A stretch of DNA of 35,074 bases, taken from assembly GCF_012932495.1 (NCBI RefSeq), contig NZ_JABCNG010000004.1, positions 486,246-521,319 of the forward strand, written 5' to 3'. Positions within the stretch are counted from its first letter, which is position 1. Every line of letters starts with the position of its first letter. The DNA is from Novosphingobium sp. SG919 (lineage in GTDB: Bacteria > Pseudomonadota > Alphaproteobacteria > Sphingomonadales > Sphingomonadaceae). Made by a program: the position numbers and the translations under genes. Of this stretch, positions 16,268 through 23,609 are shown piece after piece. The notes beneath the pieces were generated by a model. The model was given only the letters and a program-made list of their open reading frames with translations. It had not been told where the DNA came from and made no database searches.

Positions 16268-17463
16268 TTTCCACTCCAGATGCGGGCATGGAGCGGCGCG
16301 GCGCCCATCCCGTGAACAAGATCGGCGGGGCGCGCGATATTCCAGATCGCCAGGTCTGCCCGCTGGCCGGGCAAGAGCTGGCCAACGGTGCCGGCAAGGC
16401 CGAGCGCGCGGGCGGCATGGACGGTGGCGCCCATCAGGCATTCTTCCACTGTCAGCCCAAACAGCGTGGCACCCATGTTCATCGCCAGCAGCAGCGCGGT
16501 GAGCGGCGATGTGCCCGGGTTGCAATCGGTGGCGATCGCCATGGGCACGCCGGCCGCGCGCAAGGCGGCGATCGGCGGCTTCATGGTTTCGCGCATGAAA
16601 TAGAACGCGCCGGGCAGCAGCATGGCCACGGTGCCGCTCTTGGCCATGGCGGCAACGCCAGCGTCATCAAGGTGTTCGAGATGATCGGCGCAGAGCGCCC
16701 CATGCCCGGCCGCCAGGGCCGCTCCACCCAGGTTGGATAGCTGTTCGGCATGCAGGCGCACCGGCAGGTCCAGGGCGCGGGCGGCGTGGAACAGGCGATC
16801 GACTTGCTGAGGCGAGAAGGCGATGCCTTCGCAAAAGGCATCGACCGCATCGATCAGCCCTTCGCCCGCCAGCGTGGGCAGCCAATGATCGGAAAGTTGC
16901 GCGATATAGCCGTCCGCATCCCCGGCCCATTCGGGCGGCAGGGCATGCGCGCCCAGGAACGTGGTAACGACATGAACCGGGCGCACCATGCCCAGCATGC
17001 GCGCGGCACGCAGCATCGTGCGTTCGGCATCGAGCGTCAGGCCATAGCCCGACTTGATCTCGATCGTGGTGACGCCTTGCGCAAGCAGGGCATCGAGGCG
17101 GGGCAGGGCCTGCGCCACCAGACCATCGACACTGGCGCCGCGCGTAGCGCGCACCGTGGCCATGATCCCACCGCCGGCGCGGGCAATGTCCTGATAGGTG
17201 GCGCCGGCCAGGCGCGCTTCCCATTCGTCCGACCGGTTGCCGGCAAAGACCAGGTGGGTGTGCGCGTCGATCAGGCCGGGCGTGATCCAGCGGCCCTGGC
17301 AATCGACGGTTTGGGCCGCCTGGAACGTGGGGGCTGCCGCAGCCGGCCCGGCATAGGTGATCATGCCATTGCGCGCGGCCACCACGCCATTTTCGATCAT
17401 GCCCAGCGCCGGCCCGGCCATGGTGGCGAGGCGTGCATTGGTCCAGATCGTGTCGCACTGCAT
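16264..17463 (-). CDS. hutI: Imidazolonepropionase
   Basis: A 399-residue amidohydrolase-superfamily enzyme that hydrolyses imidazolone propionate to N-formimidoyl-L-glutamate. Metal and substrate motifs are visible: GLIDAHTHLVFAGNRSDEWE, TTIEIKSGYGLTLDAE, FLGAHALPPEW, LPVRLHAEQLSN, ADHLEHLDDAG and AIATDCNPGTSP. The ATG at 17463 has AAGGA nine bases upstream. It is the first gene of the minus-strand hut operon; its start is 62 bp from the divergent hutF start, with a palindromic operator candidate between. Confidence 0.96.
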   Translation of the reverse strand: MQCDTIWTNARLATMAGPALGMIENGVVAARNGMITYAGPAAAAPTFQAAQTVDCQGRWITPGLIDAHTHLVFAGNRSDEWEARLAGATYQDIARAGGGIMATVRATRGASVDGLVAQALPRLDALLAQGVTTIEIKSGYGLTLDAERTMLRAARMLGMVRPVHVVTTFLGAHALPPEWAGDADGYIAQLSDHWLPTLAGEGLIDAVDAFCEGIAFSPQQVDRLFHAARALDLPVRLHAEQLSNLGGAALAAGHGALCADHLEHLDDAGVAAMAKSGTVAMLLPGAFYFMRETMKPPIAALRAAGVPMAIATDCNPGTSPLTALLLAMNMGATLFGLTVEECLMGATVHAARALGLAGTVGQLLPGQRADLAIWNIARPADLVHGMGAAPLHARIWSGK

Positions 17464-17475
17464 GGCGCTTGGTCC

Positions 17476-17518
17476 TTGCCGGGGGAGCAATAATGTATAT
17501 ACATAATCGGGCAAGGAG
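17476..17518 (+). promoter_or_regulatory. Putative hutF promoter and ribosome binding site
   Basis: TTGCCG (17476-17481) and TATACA (17498-17503) lie 16 bp apart as possible -35 and -10 boxes. AAGGAG (17513-17518) is the ribosome binding site, seven bases before the hutF ATG. The leader would be very short. The arrangement is an inference from spacing only. Confidence 0.3.
17493..17504. promoter_or_regulatory. hut operator palindrome (HutC-like site)
   Basis: ATGTATATACAT is a perfect 12-bp palindrome lying 30 bases upstream of hutI and 22 bases upstream of hutF. GntR-family HutC repressors bind TGTA-TACA palindromes in front of hut genes, so this is the obvious operator candidate for coordinated, urocanate-induced control of both transcripts. 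It overlaps the likely -10 region. No hutC gene is present in the window. Confidence 0.65.
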
Positions 17519-17525
17519 CCTGGCG

Positions 17526-18902
17526 ATGCAAGCGGATTCTGAAAGCCTGTTGTTCGATGCGGCGTGGCTGCCTGCCGGCTGGGCGCGCGATGTGCGGCTG
17601 ATCCTGGCCGATGGCCGCATTGTCGCCATCGAACCCGATGCGGTGCCACGACCGGGCGAAGAGCGGCACGGCTGGGCGCTGCCCGGCCTGCCCAACCTGC
17701 ACAGCCATGCGTTCCAGCGCGCGATGGCCGGCCTGGCGGAGCGGCGCGGACCGGGCGCCGACAGTTTCTGGACCTGGCGCGAGGCAATGTACCGCTTTGT
17801 CGGCCAGATCACGCCCGATGATCTCTTGGCCATTGCGGCGCAGGCGCAGGTGGAAATGCTGGAGTCCGGTTTCACCCGCGTGGGCGAGTTCCATTACCTG
17901 CACCACGATGCGGCCGGGCGCCCCTTTGCCGATCCGGCGCAGATGGGCGCGGCCGTGGTGGCCGCCGCGCAGGAAACCGGCATCGGCCTGACGCTGCTGC
18001 CGGTGCTTTATGCGCACAGCGGCTTTGGCGGGCAGGCGCCGGGAGCGGGGCAGGCGCGCTTTATCAACGACGTGGACCAGTTTGCGCGCCTGCTCGACGC
18101 CACGCGCCGCCAAGCCGCCGCGCTGCCCGATGCGGTGGTGGGCGTGGCACCACACAGCATGCGCGCGGTGGCGCCCGCCCAGCTGGCGCAAGTGCCCGCC
18201 CTGGCGCACGGTGCGCCGATCCACATTCACATTGCCGAGCAAGTCAAGGAAGTGGAGGACTGCCTGGCGTGGAGCGGGCAGCGCCCGGTGGAATGGCTGC
18301 TCGACCATGCAGCGGTCGATGCCCAATGGTGCCTGGTCCACGCCACCCACATGACGCCGGCCGAAACGCTGGCCCTGGCGTCCAGCGGCGCCGTGGCGGG
18401 GCTATGCCCGATTACCGAGGCGAACCTGGGCGACGGCCTGTTTCCGGCCGGCGCCTTCCTGGCCGCAGGCGGGCGCATCGGCGTGGGCAGCGATTCCAAC
18501 GTGCGGATCGATGCGGCCGAGGAACTGCGCCTGCTGGAATATGGCCAGCGCCTGGCTCGTCGCGGGCGTGCCGTGCTGGCGTCAGGCCCGGGCGCAAGCA
18601 CCGGTGAAACGCTCTTGGGCGCGAGCCTGGCGGGCGGCGCACAGGCGTTGGGCCAGGCTGCATCCTCCGCGCTGGCCGTGGGGCAAGTGGCCGATCTGGT
18701 CAGCCTCGATCCTGCGCATCCGGCGCTGGCGGGCCACGGCCCGGCGAGCGCGATCGACGCCTGGATCTTTGCCGGTGGCACTGCCGCGATCGACGGGGTG
18801 TGGCGCGGCGGCCGGCACGTGGTGCGGGACGGCCGCCATCATGCGCGCGATGCCATTGCCGCGCGTTATCGCGCGACGATCGCCGATCTAATGGCGCGAT
18901 AG
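17526..18902 (+). CDS. hutF: Formimidoylglutamate deiminase
   Basis: A 458-residue amidohydrolase that converts N-formimidoyl-L-glutamate to N-formyl-L-glutamate and ammonia, feeding hutG. Motifs: LPGLPNLHSHAFQRAMAGLAE (metal HxH, in two blocks), FTRVGEFHYLHHD, PIHIHIAEQVKEVEDCL, WCLVHATHMTP and GVGSDSNVRIDAAEELRLLEY. The ATG at 17526 is chosen because AAGGAG lies seven bases upstream; an earlier in-frame ATG at 17493 falls within the operator palindrome. It is divergent from hutI and likely co-regulated. Its 3' end overlaps a possible 30-codon frame on the other strand. Confidence 0.96.
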   Translation: MQADSESLLFDAAWLPAGWARDVRLILADGRIVAIEPDAVPRPGEERHGWALPGLPNLHSHAFQRAMAGLAERRGPGADSFWTWREAMYRFVGQITPDDLLAIAAQAQVEMLESGFTRVGEFHYLHHDAAGRPFADPAQMGAAVVAAAQETGIGLTLLPVLYAHSGFGGQAPGAGQARFINDVDQFARLLDATRRQAAALPDAVVGVAPHSMRAVAPAQLAQVPALAHGAPIHIHIAEQVKEVEDCLAWSGQRPVEWLLDHAAVDAQWCLVHATHMTPAETLALASSGAVAGLCPITEANLGDGLFPAGAFLAAGGRIGVGSDSNVRIDAAEELRLLEYGQRLARRGRAVLASGPGASTGETLLGASLAGGAQALGQAASSALAVGQVADLVSLDPAHPALAGHGPASAIDAWIFAGGTAAIDGVWRGGRHVVRDGRHHARDAIAARYRATIADLMAR

Positions 18903-18980
18903 CACCCCGCCCGAGAGCGCCAGCAGCACAAAGGCGAACAGGAACCACAGCAGCCAACCGGGCGAACGTTGCCGATCCAT
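18888..18980 (-). CDS. Possible 30-residue membrane peptide
   Basis: An ATG six bases after the stop of the upstream mannosyltransferase gene opens a 30-codon frame encoding MDRQRSPGWLLWF followed by LFAFVLLALSGGVLSRH. It has a positively charged N-terminus and one hydrophobic helix, so it would insert N-in. It overlaps the convergent hutF gene by 15 bases. No strong ribosome binding site is seen, so it would rely on translational coupling. Real small membrane proteins look like this, but so do chance frames. Confidence 0.35.
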   Translation of the reverse strand: MDRQRSPGWLLWFLFAFVLLALSGGVLSRH

Positions 18981-18986
18981 GGGCGG

Positions 18987-20366
18987 TCAGGGGCGCATCG
19001 ACGGCTGTGGGGCCGGACCACAATCGGATAGGAATACCTGGCAATATTCGCGCGGCACCGGCAGGGCGAGCGCCATCGGCATGGCCGCCAGGCCATAGGC
19101 GAGTGCGATGGCCACCGCGGGATAGAGCCGCCGCGCCGGCCAACCGCGCTCGTGCCACGCAGCGGCGAGCAGGGCATGGCCCACGACCAGCGGCAGGAAA
19201 TAGTGGTACGTGTACATGACGCGCTGCCCGTCGAGCCAGACCAGGCTGCCCATCGCCAAGACCCAGCCGCATAATAGCGCCACCGTCGCCGGCGCGGCGC
19301 GACGGGCCAGCAGATTGCCAAGCGCCAGGATCACGCCGGCCAGCGCCATGATCCAGCCCGGCATATTGGGCACCACGCCGATCGCGCGCAGGCTGTTGCC
19401 GCGCGCATCCCAGCGATAGGTGGTGGCGCCCATGCCCAGCAGCCATTGCCAGGGATGGGTGGCGTTGGCGTCGCGGCGCGCCATGCCGGCCAAGTCATCG
19501 CGCATGAACGCGGCGTAATCCGTGCCATAGGTGATGATCGCGCGCGGTGCGGGCAGCGTGGCATAGGTGATGCTGGCATGGCGCGCGTCGATCGCTCCGG
19601 CGGGCGTGCCCTTGTCGGGCGGAAGGGGTGCGATCGCCAGCATCGTGGCCAGGGTCAGCGCCAGCACGGCCAAAGCCGCCGTCACGCCCGCCACGAGCCG
19701 CGCGCCTGCCATGCCAAGGCTTTGTTTGGGGCAAAACGCCAGGAACAGGCCCAGCGGGGCCAGGGCCAGGGCATTGGCCCGCACCAGCGCCGCCGCCATC
19801 AGCAACCCGCCAAAGCCGGCGCTCCACCCGGCGCTGGCGCCCGGTGCCAGCCCGCGTACCAGGCACAGCAGCGCGGCCAGGAAGAGCGGCAGTTGCAAGC
19901 CATCGAGCTGCGCCGCGCGGGTTTGCGCCACGATGGCCGGGTCGCCGGCAAAGACCAGCGCGAGGGCAAGCGACAGGCCCGTGTGGCCCGTGAGCGCTGC
20001 CAGCAGCAGGAACAGCAGCCCCGCGGCGAGAACGGCGCCCGCTGCGCTGGCCAGGCGCGACCCGGCATAGTCGAACGGATCGGGCATCATCTCTGCCCGC
20101 GCGCTGCGGGTGGCGGCGATGATCCGCCATTCGGCTTGGGCATTGCCGCCTGCCAGCCAGTCTCCACCGGCCGGTAGCATCAGCCCGAGCGGAGGATGCG
20201 AAGCGAACTGGATGCGCCCCTCGTGCAGGCGCGCGATGGCGGGCAGGTAATAGGCTTCGTCCCAGATCGGCGCGCGCACGGCGCCGAGGCGCGGCAGAAG
20301 CAGCGCGGCCGCCACCCCCAGCACGGCCACCAGGGCAATCGTGCGCGCGCGATCCATGGCGATCAC
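18987..20366 (-). CDS. PMT/GT39-like membrane mannosyltransferase
   Basis: A 459-residue polytopic inner-membrane glycosyltransferase using a polyprenyl-phosphate sugar. After the first helix comes the periplasmic loop with APIWDEAYYLPAIARL (Asp-Glu pair of PMT enzymes) and ASHPPLGLMLPAGG, matching the HPPLGK motif of protein O-mannosyltransferases. About ten helices follow. The C-terminal LDGQRVMYTYHYFLPLVVGHAL resembles the PMT four-helix C-terminal domain. Start is GTG 20366 or ATG 20357. It lies 9 bp after the Ser/Thr-rich dioxygenase-like lipoprotein gene, a plausible protein substrate. ArnT-type lipid modification (GT83) is the alternative, but the HPPLG and YHYF motifs favour GT39. Confidence 0.75.
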   Translation of the reverse strand: MIAMDRARTIALVAVLGVAAALLLPRLGAVRAPIWDEAYYLPAIARLHEGRIQFASHPPLGLMLPAGGDWLAGGNAQAEWRIIAATRSARAEMMPDPFDYAGSRLASAAGAVLAAGLLFLLLAALTGHTGLSLALALVFAGDPAIVAQTRAAQLDGLQLPLFLAALLCLVRGLAPGASAGWSAGFGGLLMAAALVRANALALAPLGLFLAFCPKQSLGMAGARLVAGVTAALAVLALTLATMLAIAPLPPDKGTPAGAIDARHASITYATLPAPRAIITYGTDYAAFMRDDLAGMARRDANATHPWQWLLGMGATTYRWDARGNSLRAIGVVPNMPGWIMALAGVILALGNLLARRAAPATVALLCGWVLAMGSLVWLDGQRVMYTYHYFLPLVVGHALLAAAWHERGWPARRLYPAVAIALAYGLAAMPMALALPVPREYCQVFLSDCGPAPQPSMRP

Positions 20367-20375
20367 TCGGTTGGC

Positions 20376-21323
20376 TTACTGGGCGATGCCGATCACCACC
20401 GACCCGGTATAGCCGGCCGAGACGCTGCCGGTGAGCGACGGAGTCATTTGCGCCAACTGGGCCGAGGTGTTGTCGCCGAACACGTTGTCGCTCGACAGCG
20501 AGATGGCGGCATAGTTGGCAATGCTCGCGCTATAGAGCGAACTGCCGTTGAACACGACGGTGTTGACCGCGGCGGGCATGGCCATCTGCGAAATCAGGGA
20601 GGCGGTCTTGCCGGTGCTGCTGCTGGTGAGCCCGTCGAGGAACACTTCGAAATGGATGTGTGGCCAGCGCCCGGAATAGCAGGCCGGGTAGATCGTGGTG
20701 AACGTCACTTCCCCGTTCGAATCGGTAACCTGCACCCCGCGCAGGTAGCTTTCGGTGGTGACGCCGCTGGAATAGAGCGAATAGAGGCCGGCCGCGTTGC
20801 AATGCCAGACATAGATCGCCGCGCCGGAAATGGCGGCGCAGGCGTTGTTCACGTCAACCAGCTTGAGCGTGATGGTGAGCATCACGCCCTGGGCGGTGGT
20901 AGTGGAGGAAATGAAGCTGGAGCGGATGTCGCTGCGCACGATACCGCTTTGCGTGAGCACGTTGGATGTCGATCCGCTCGACGTGTTGGTGCCGTCGGCC
21001 GGATAGGGGCCGTTGGTTTCGGTGGGATCGGCAATGCAGGTATCGGTGCTGGTGCTCGAACTGCTGCTGCTGGACGAAGACGACGTGCTCGAACTGCTCG
21101 ACGCGGTGGAGGAAGAGGACGAGGAACTGGACGAGGAGGACGACGATGACGAGCCGTCCCCATCGCCACAGGCGGCCAGCAAGGACGTGGTGGCAGCCGA
21201 ACCCAGCAGGGCCAGGGCCCGGCGCCGGCCCATCAGGCGGGCCATGACCACCAGGTCTTCGTGCAGGCCATGGCCGTGGGCCGGGCCGGCGGTGTCGTCA
21301 TGCGGGGGGTGATCGTGTGCCAT
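20376..21323 (-). CDS. Tat-exported intradiol dioxygenase-like lipoprotein with Ser/Thr tract
   Basis: About 315 residues from ATG 21323 (TTG 21329 also possible). The N-terminus is His-rich (HDHPPHDD), followed by a twin-arginine signal (MGRRRALALLGSAA) and a lipobox ending in Cys54 (counted from 21329). Residues 60-97 are almost only Ser with a few Thr. The remainder is an intradiol ring-cleavage dioxygenase fold: NGPYPADG, ISGAAIYVWHCNAAGLYSLYS, GEVTFTTIYPACYSGRWPHIH. The two Tyr and the HIH pair match the non-heme Fe(III) ligands. Intracellular catechol dioxygenases lack such export and linker sequences; extracytoplasmic members of unknown substrate exist. The linker lies directly after the lipid anchor and would be a natural O-glycosylation site. 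Confidence 0.8.
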   Translation of the reverse strand: MAHDHPPHDDTAGPAHGHGLHEDLVVMARLMGRRRALALLGSAATTSLLAACGDGDGSSSSSSSSSSSSSSSTASSSSSTSSSSSSSSSSTSTDTCIADPTETNGPYPADGTNTSSGSTSNVLTQSGIVRSDIRSSFISSTTTAQGVMLTITLKLVDVNNACAAISGAAIYVWHCNAAGLYSLYSSGVTTESYLRGVQVTDSNGEVTFTTIYPACYSGRWPHIHFEVFLDGLTSSSTGKTASLISQMAMPAAVNTVVFNGSSLYSASIANYAAISLSSDNVFGDNTSAQLAQMTPSLTGSVSAGYTGSVVIGIAQ

Positions 21324-21409
21324 TGACAAGAAATCCGGTGAACTGCGCCGGGCGTCTGTCGCAGCCGGCTGGGATGCTCACCGTGGAAAAGGATTGTAAC
21401 GGCGGAATT

Positions 21410-22174
21410 TCAGGCAGATTTCGGAAGACTTGCAGTTTGGCTGGTGACGCTGGGCACGAACAGATAGCCTTCGTTGCGCATCGTGCGAATGATGTCGGCA
21501 CCGCCTTCGCCCTCGGCCAGCTTGCGGCGCAGGCGGCTGAGTTGCACGTCGATCGCGCGGTCGAACTGTTCGCTTTCGGTCCCGCGGGACCAGTCGAGCA
21601 ACTGGTCGCGGCTGAGCACGCGGCGGGGGTGTTCGGCAAAGGCGCGCAGCAGGCGGAATTCGCCATCGGTCAGGGCGATCAGGCGCCCTGCCGGATCGTG
21701 CAGCAGCCGCTGCCCCAAGTCGAGCCGCCAGCCGGCAAAGCACAGGCACGGCCCGGTGCCATCGGATGCCGCGGCCGGGGCCGCCGGCGCATCGTTGGCC
21801 GCCGCGGCAGCGGGGCGGCGCAGCACGGCGCGGATGCGGGCCAGCAATTCGCGCGGGTTGCACGGCTTGGCCAGGTAATCGGCCGCGCCCATTTCCAGGC
21901 CGACGATGCGATCGACATCGCTGCCCACGGCGCTGAGCATGATCACCGGCGGTGCATCGGCGCCCAGCTGGCGCAGCGCGGAAAGGCCGTCTTCGCGCGG
22001 CATCATCACGTCGAGCACGATGAGATCGAAGGTCTCGCGCGCCATCTGGTCGCGCATGTCGGCCGGATCGGCTGCCGTCGCGATGGAAAAGCCGTGCTTT
22101 TCCAGAAATTCGCCGATCAGCGTGCGGATACCTTCGTCATCATCAACGATCAGGATGCGCGTCGCAAAGTCCAT
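21410..22174 (-). CDS. OmpR-family response regulator
   Basis: A 254-residue two-component regulator. The receiver domain starts MDFATRILIVDDDEGIR, with acidic pocket Asp11-Asp13, phosphoacceptor Asp55 in LIVLDVMMPREDG, Ser81 and Lys103 in DYLAKPCNPREL. An Ala-rich linker of about 25 residues leads to a winged-helix DNA-binding domain (LTDGEFRLLRAFAEHPRRVLSRDQLL, split here, and SRLRRKLAEG, IRTMRNEGYLFVP). An in-frame ATG at 22195 would add seven residues. It is divergent from the type IV secretion operon. No kinase gene is adjacent; the only histidine kinase in the window lies at the far end of that operon and is the likely partner. Confidence 0.92.
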   Translation of the reverse strand: MDFATRILIVDDDEGIRTLIGEFLEKHGFSIATAADPADMRDQMARETFDLIVLDVMMPREDGLSALRQLGADAPPVIMLSAVGSDVDRIVGLEMGAADYLAKPCNPRELLARIRAVLRRPAAAAANDAPAAPAAASDGTGPCLCFAGWRLDLGQRLLHDPAGRLIALTDGEFRLLRAFAEHPRRVLSRDQLLDWSRGTESEQFDRAIDVQLSRLRRKLAEGEGGADIIRTMRNEGYLFVPSVTSQTASLPKSA

Positions 22175-22222
22175 GGGCTTGATGTCTAGTAGCATTACGC
22201 GGCCATAGAAAGCCTTCGTAGC

Positions 22223-22237
22223 CGGTGAATTTCACCG
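22223..22237. promoter_or_regulatory. 15-bp palindrome in regulator/virB1 promoter region
   Basis: CGGTGAA-T-TTCACCG is a perfect odd palindrome 49 bases upstream of the response-regulator ATG (22174). It could be an operator for the regulator gene or its mRNA leader. It has no T-run and is not a typical terminator. Confidence 0.4.
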
Positions 22238-22259
22238 ATTTCGACCAGTTGCGGCCCAT

Positions 22260-22302
22260 TGCAACGCGCTGCAATCCGCGTGCAATCCGCGTGAAATTCG
22301 CC
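22260..22302. promoter_or_regulatory. Tandem 10-11 bp repeats, OmpR-type binding array candidate
   Basis: Four head-to-tail units occupy the region: TGCAACGCGC (22260-22269), TGCAATCCGCG (22270-22280), TGCAATCCGCG (22281-22291) and TGAAATTCGCC (22292-22302). OmpR/PhoB-family regulators bind as dimers to direct repeats with an 11-bp period, one helical turn. The array ends 22 bases before the virB1 start and lies in the divergent region next to an OmpR-family gene, so it is a strong candidate site for that regulator. Confidence 0.55.
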
Positions 22303-22324
22303 GGCAACAGCCCCCGCCCAGACC

Positions 22325-23005
22325 ATGGTGATGCGACATCGAATCACACCATGGCCGCGCCGCAGGGCGTGGGCACTGGCTGGCCCCCTGCTGCCGGCCA
22401 TGCTGGCGCTGCCCCAGGCAGCGCGCGCCGATGTTTTCGAGATCACCGCGGGCGGCACGATGAGGGCACGCAGCGGTGCAGGGGCCGTTCACTGGGCTGG
22501 AGTCGATGTCGCAGCCGCCCAGCCCAGTGACGGCCCCGAACAAATTGACGGTGCCGTGCCTTTCGGGTCGCAAGCCGAAGCATTGACGGTTCCGGGCAAT
22601 GCACTCTCGCCGCTGGCATGGCGCGAGCACCTGGCGGCAGCGGCACAGGCAGCAGCGATCAGCCCCGCCTTGCTGGAGGCGCTGGTGTGGCAGGAAAGCC
22701 GCTGGCACCCGCAGGCGGTCTCTTCGGCCGGGGCCGTGGGCCTGGGCCAGTTGATGCCCGGCACCGCGCGCACGCTGGGCGTGAACCCGCGCGATCCGGT
22801 GGCCAACCTGCGCGCTAGCGCGCGGTATCTGAAAGCCCTGCTGGATCGCTTTGGCGGGAACATCGAATGGGCACTGGCGGCCTACAACGCCGGGCCAGAG
22901 CGCGTGGCCCGCGCCGGCGGCGTGCCGGCGATTGCCGAAACCCGCGCCTATGTGCGCGCCGTGATGGCGCGCCTGAACGCCAATCTTGCCGGAGTTTCCC
23001 GATGA
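22325..23005 (+). CDS. virB1: VirB1-like lytic transglycosylase
   Basis: A 226-residue periplasmic muramidase that opens peptidoglycan for type IV secretion assembly. It has an N-terminal signal peptide (RRRAWALAGPLLPAMLALP, cleaved after ARA) and an SLT domain with the catalytic Glu in EALVWQESRWHPQA. SSAGAVGLGQLMPGTARTLG, NLRASARYLKALLD and ALAAYNAGPERV complete the fold. It is the first gene of the operon and its stop overlaps the virB2 ATG by four bases. The TGCAATCCGCG repeats lie just upstream. Confidence 0.88.
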   Translation: MVMRHRITPWPRRRAWALAGPLLPAMLALPQAARADVFEITAGGTMRARSGAGAVHWAGVDVAAAQPSDGPEQIDGAVPFGSQAEALTVPGNALSPLAWREHLAAAAQAAAISPALLEALVWQESRWHPQAVSSAGAVGLGQLMPGTARTLGVNPRDPVANLRASARYLKALLDRFGGNIEWALAAYNAGPERVARAGGVPAIAETRAYVRAVMARLNANLAGVSR

Positions 23006-23319
23006 ACGTCCTGTCTCAACGTCTTGTCCTTGCCGCGCTGCCCTGGTCCGTGCTGGCCACCCCCGCCCATGCGGCGGGCAGCGGCGGGCCGGCCGGCTCC
23101 GGCCCGATCGTGTCGGCGCTGGGCTGGCTGCGCGATACCTTGCTGGGCCAGGTCGCGACCACCGTGGCGGTGATTGCCGTGGCCATGGTGGGCTTCATGA
23201 TGCTGACAGGCCGGCTGAACTGGCGCTTTGGCGCCACGGTGATCGTCGGCTGCTTCATCCTGTTCGGTTCGGCAGCGATCGTGGCGGGCATCCAGTCTGC
23301 CGCAGGCGCGGCGGGCTGA
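23002..23319 (+). CDS. virB2: TrbC/VirB2-type pilin
   Basis: A 105-residue protein with a signal peptide ending in TPAHA (about residue 24), a short Gly-rich segment, and two hydrophobic helices (QVATTVAVIAVAMVGFMML and FGATVIVGCFILFGSAAIV) separated by the short basic loop TGRLNWR. This is the VirB2/TrbC pilin layout in which the mature subunit forms the pilus. Start overlaps the virB1 stop; the virB3 start is 5 bp downstream. Confidence 0.88.
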   Translation: MNVLSQRLVLAALPWSVLATPAHAAGSGGPAGSGPIVSALGWLRDTLLGQVATTVAVIAVAMVGFMMLTGRLNWRFGATVIVGCFILFGSAAIVAGIQSAAGAAG

Positions 23320-23324
23320 GCGCG

Positions 23325-23609
23325 ATGGCCGGCCTCGCCCAGGCACCGGTGTTCCGCGCGCTCACTCGTCCGCAGATGTTTGCCGGGGTGACATTTTCGT
23401 TCTTCGTCATCAACATGGCGGTGACGACCGAGGCCTTCCTGATCACCCACAGCTTCCTGTCGTTGCCCATCGCGCTGGTGGTGCATGGCCTGGGCTATAT
23501 GGCGGCGCTGCGCGAACCGCGCGTGTTCGACCTGTGGCTCGTGCGCGTCAGCCGCTGCCCCCGCGTGCGCAACTGGCGCCGCTGGGGCTGCAACAGTTAC
23601 GCGCCATGA
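23325..23609 (+). CDS. virB3: VirB3 inner-membrane protein
   Basis: A 94-residue protein with the VirB3 hallmark N-terminus (PVFRALTRPQMFAGV) and two transmembrane helices near residues 19-60. A basic C-terminal portion follows (DLWLVRVSRCPRVRNWRRWG). It sits at the inner membrane next to VirB4 and helps assemble the pilus. Its stop overlaps the virB4 ATG by four bases. Confidence 0.88.
   Translation: MAGLAQAPVFRALTRPQMFAGVTFSFFVINMAVTTEAFLITHSFLSLPIALVVHGLGYMAALREPRVFDLWLVRVSRCPRVRNWRRWGCNSYAP

Noticed and set aside
12616..16315. Two long plus-strand frames opposite hutU and hutH
   Set aside because: Both lie on the opposite strand of unmistakable hut genes and lack coding character.
21013..21312. 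Acidic plus-strand frame rich in Asp/Glu/Leu
   Set aside because: It is the antisense of the poly-Ser codons of the lipoprotein; the tract composition explains it.
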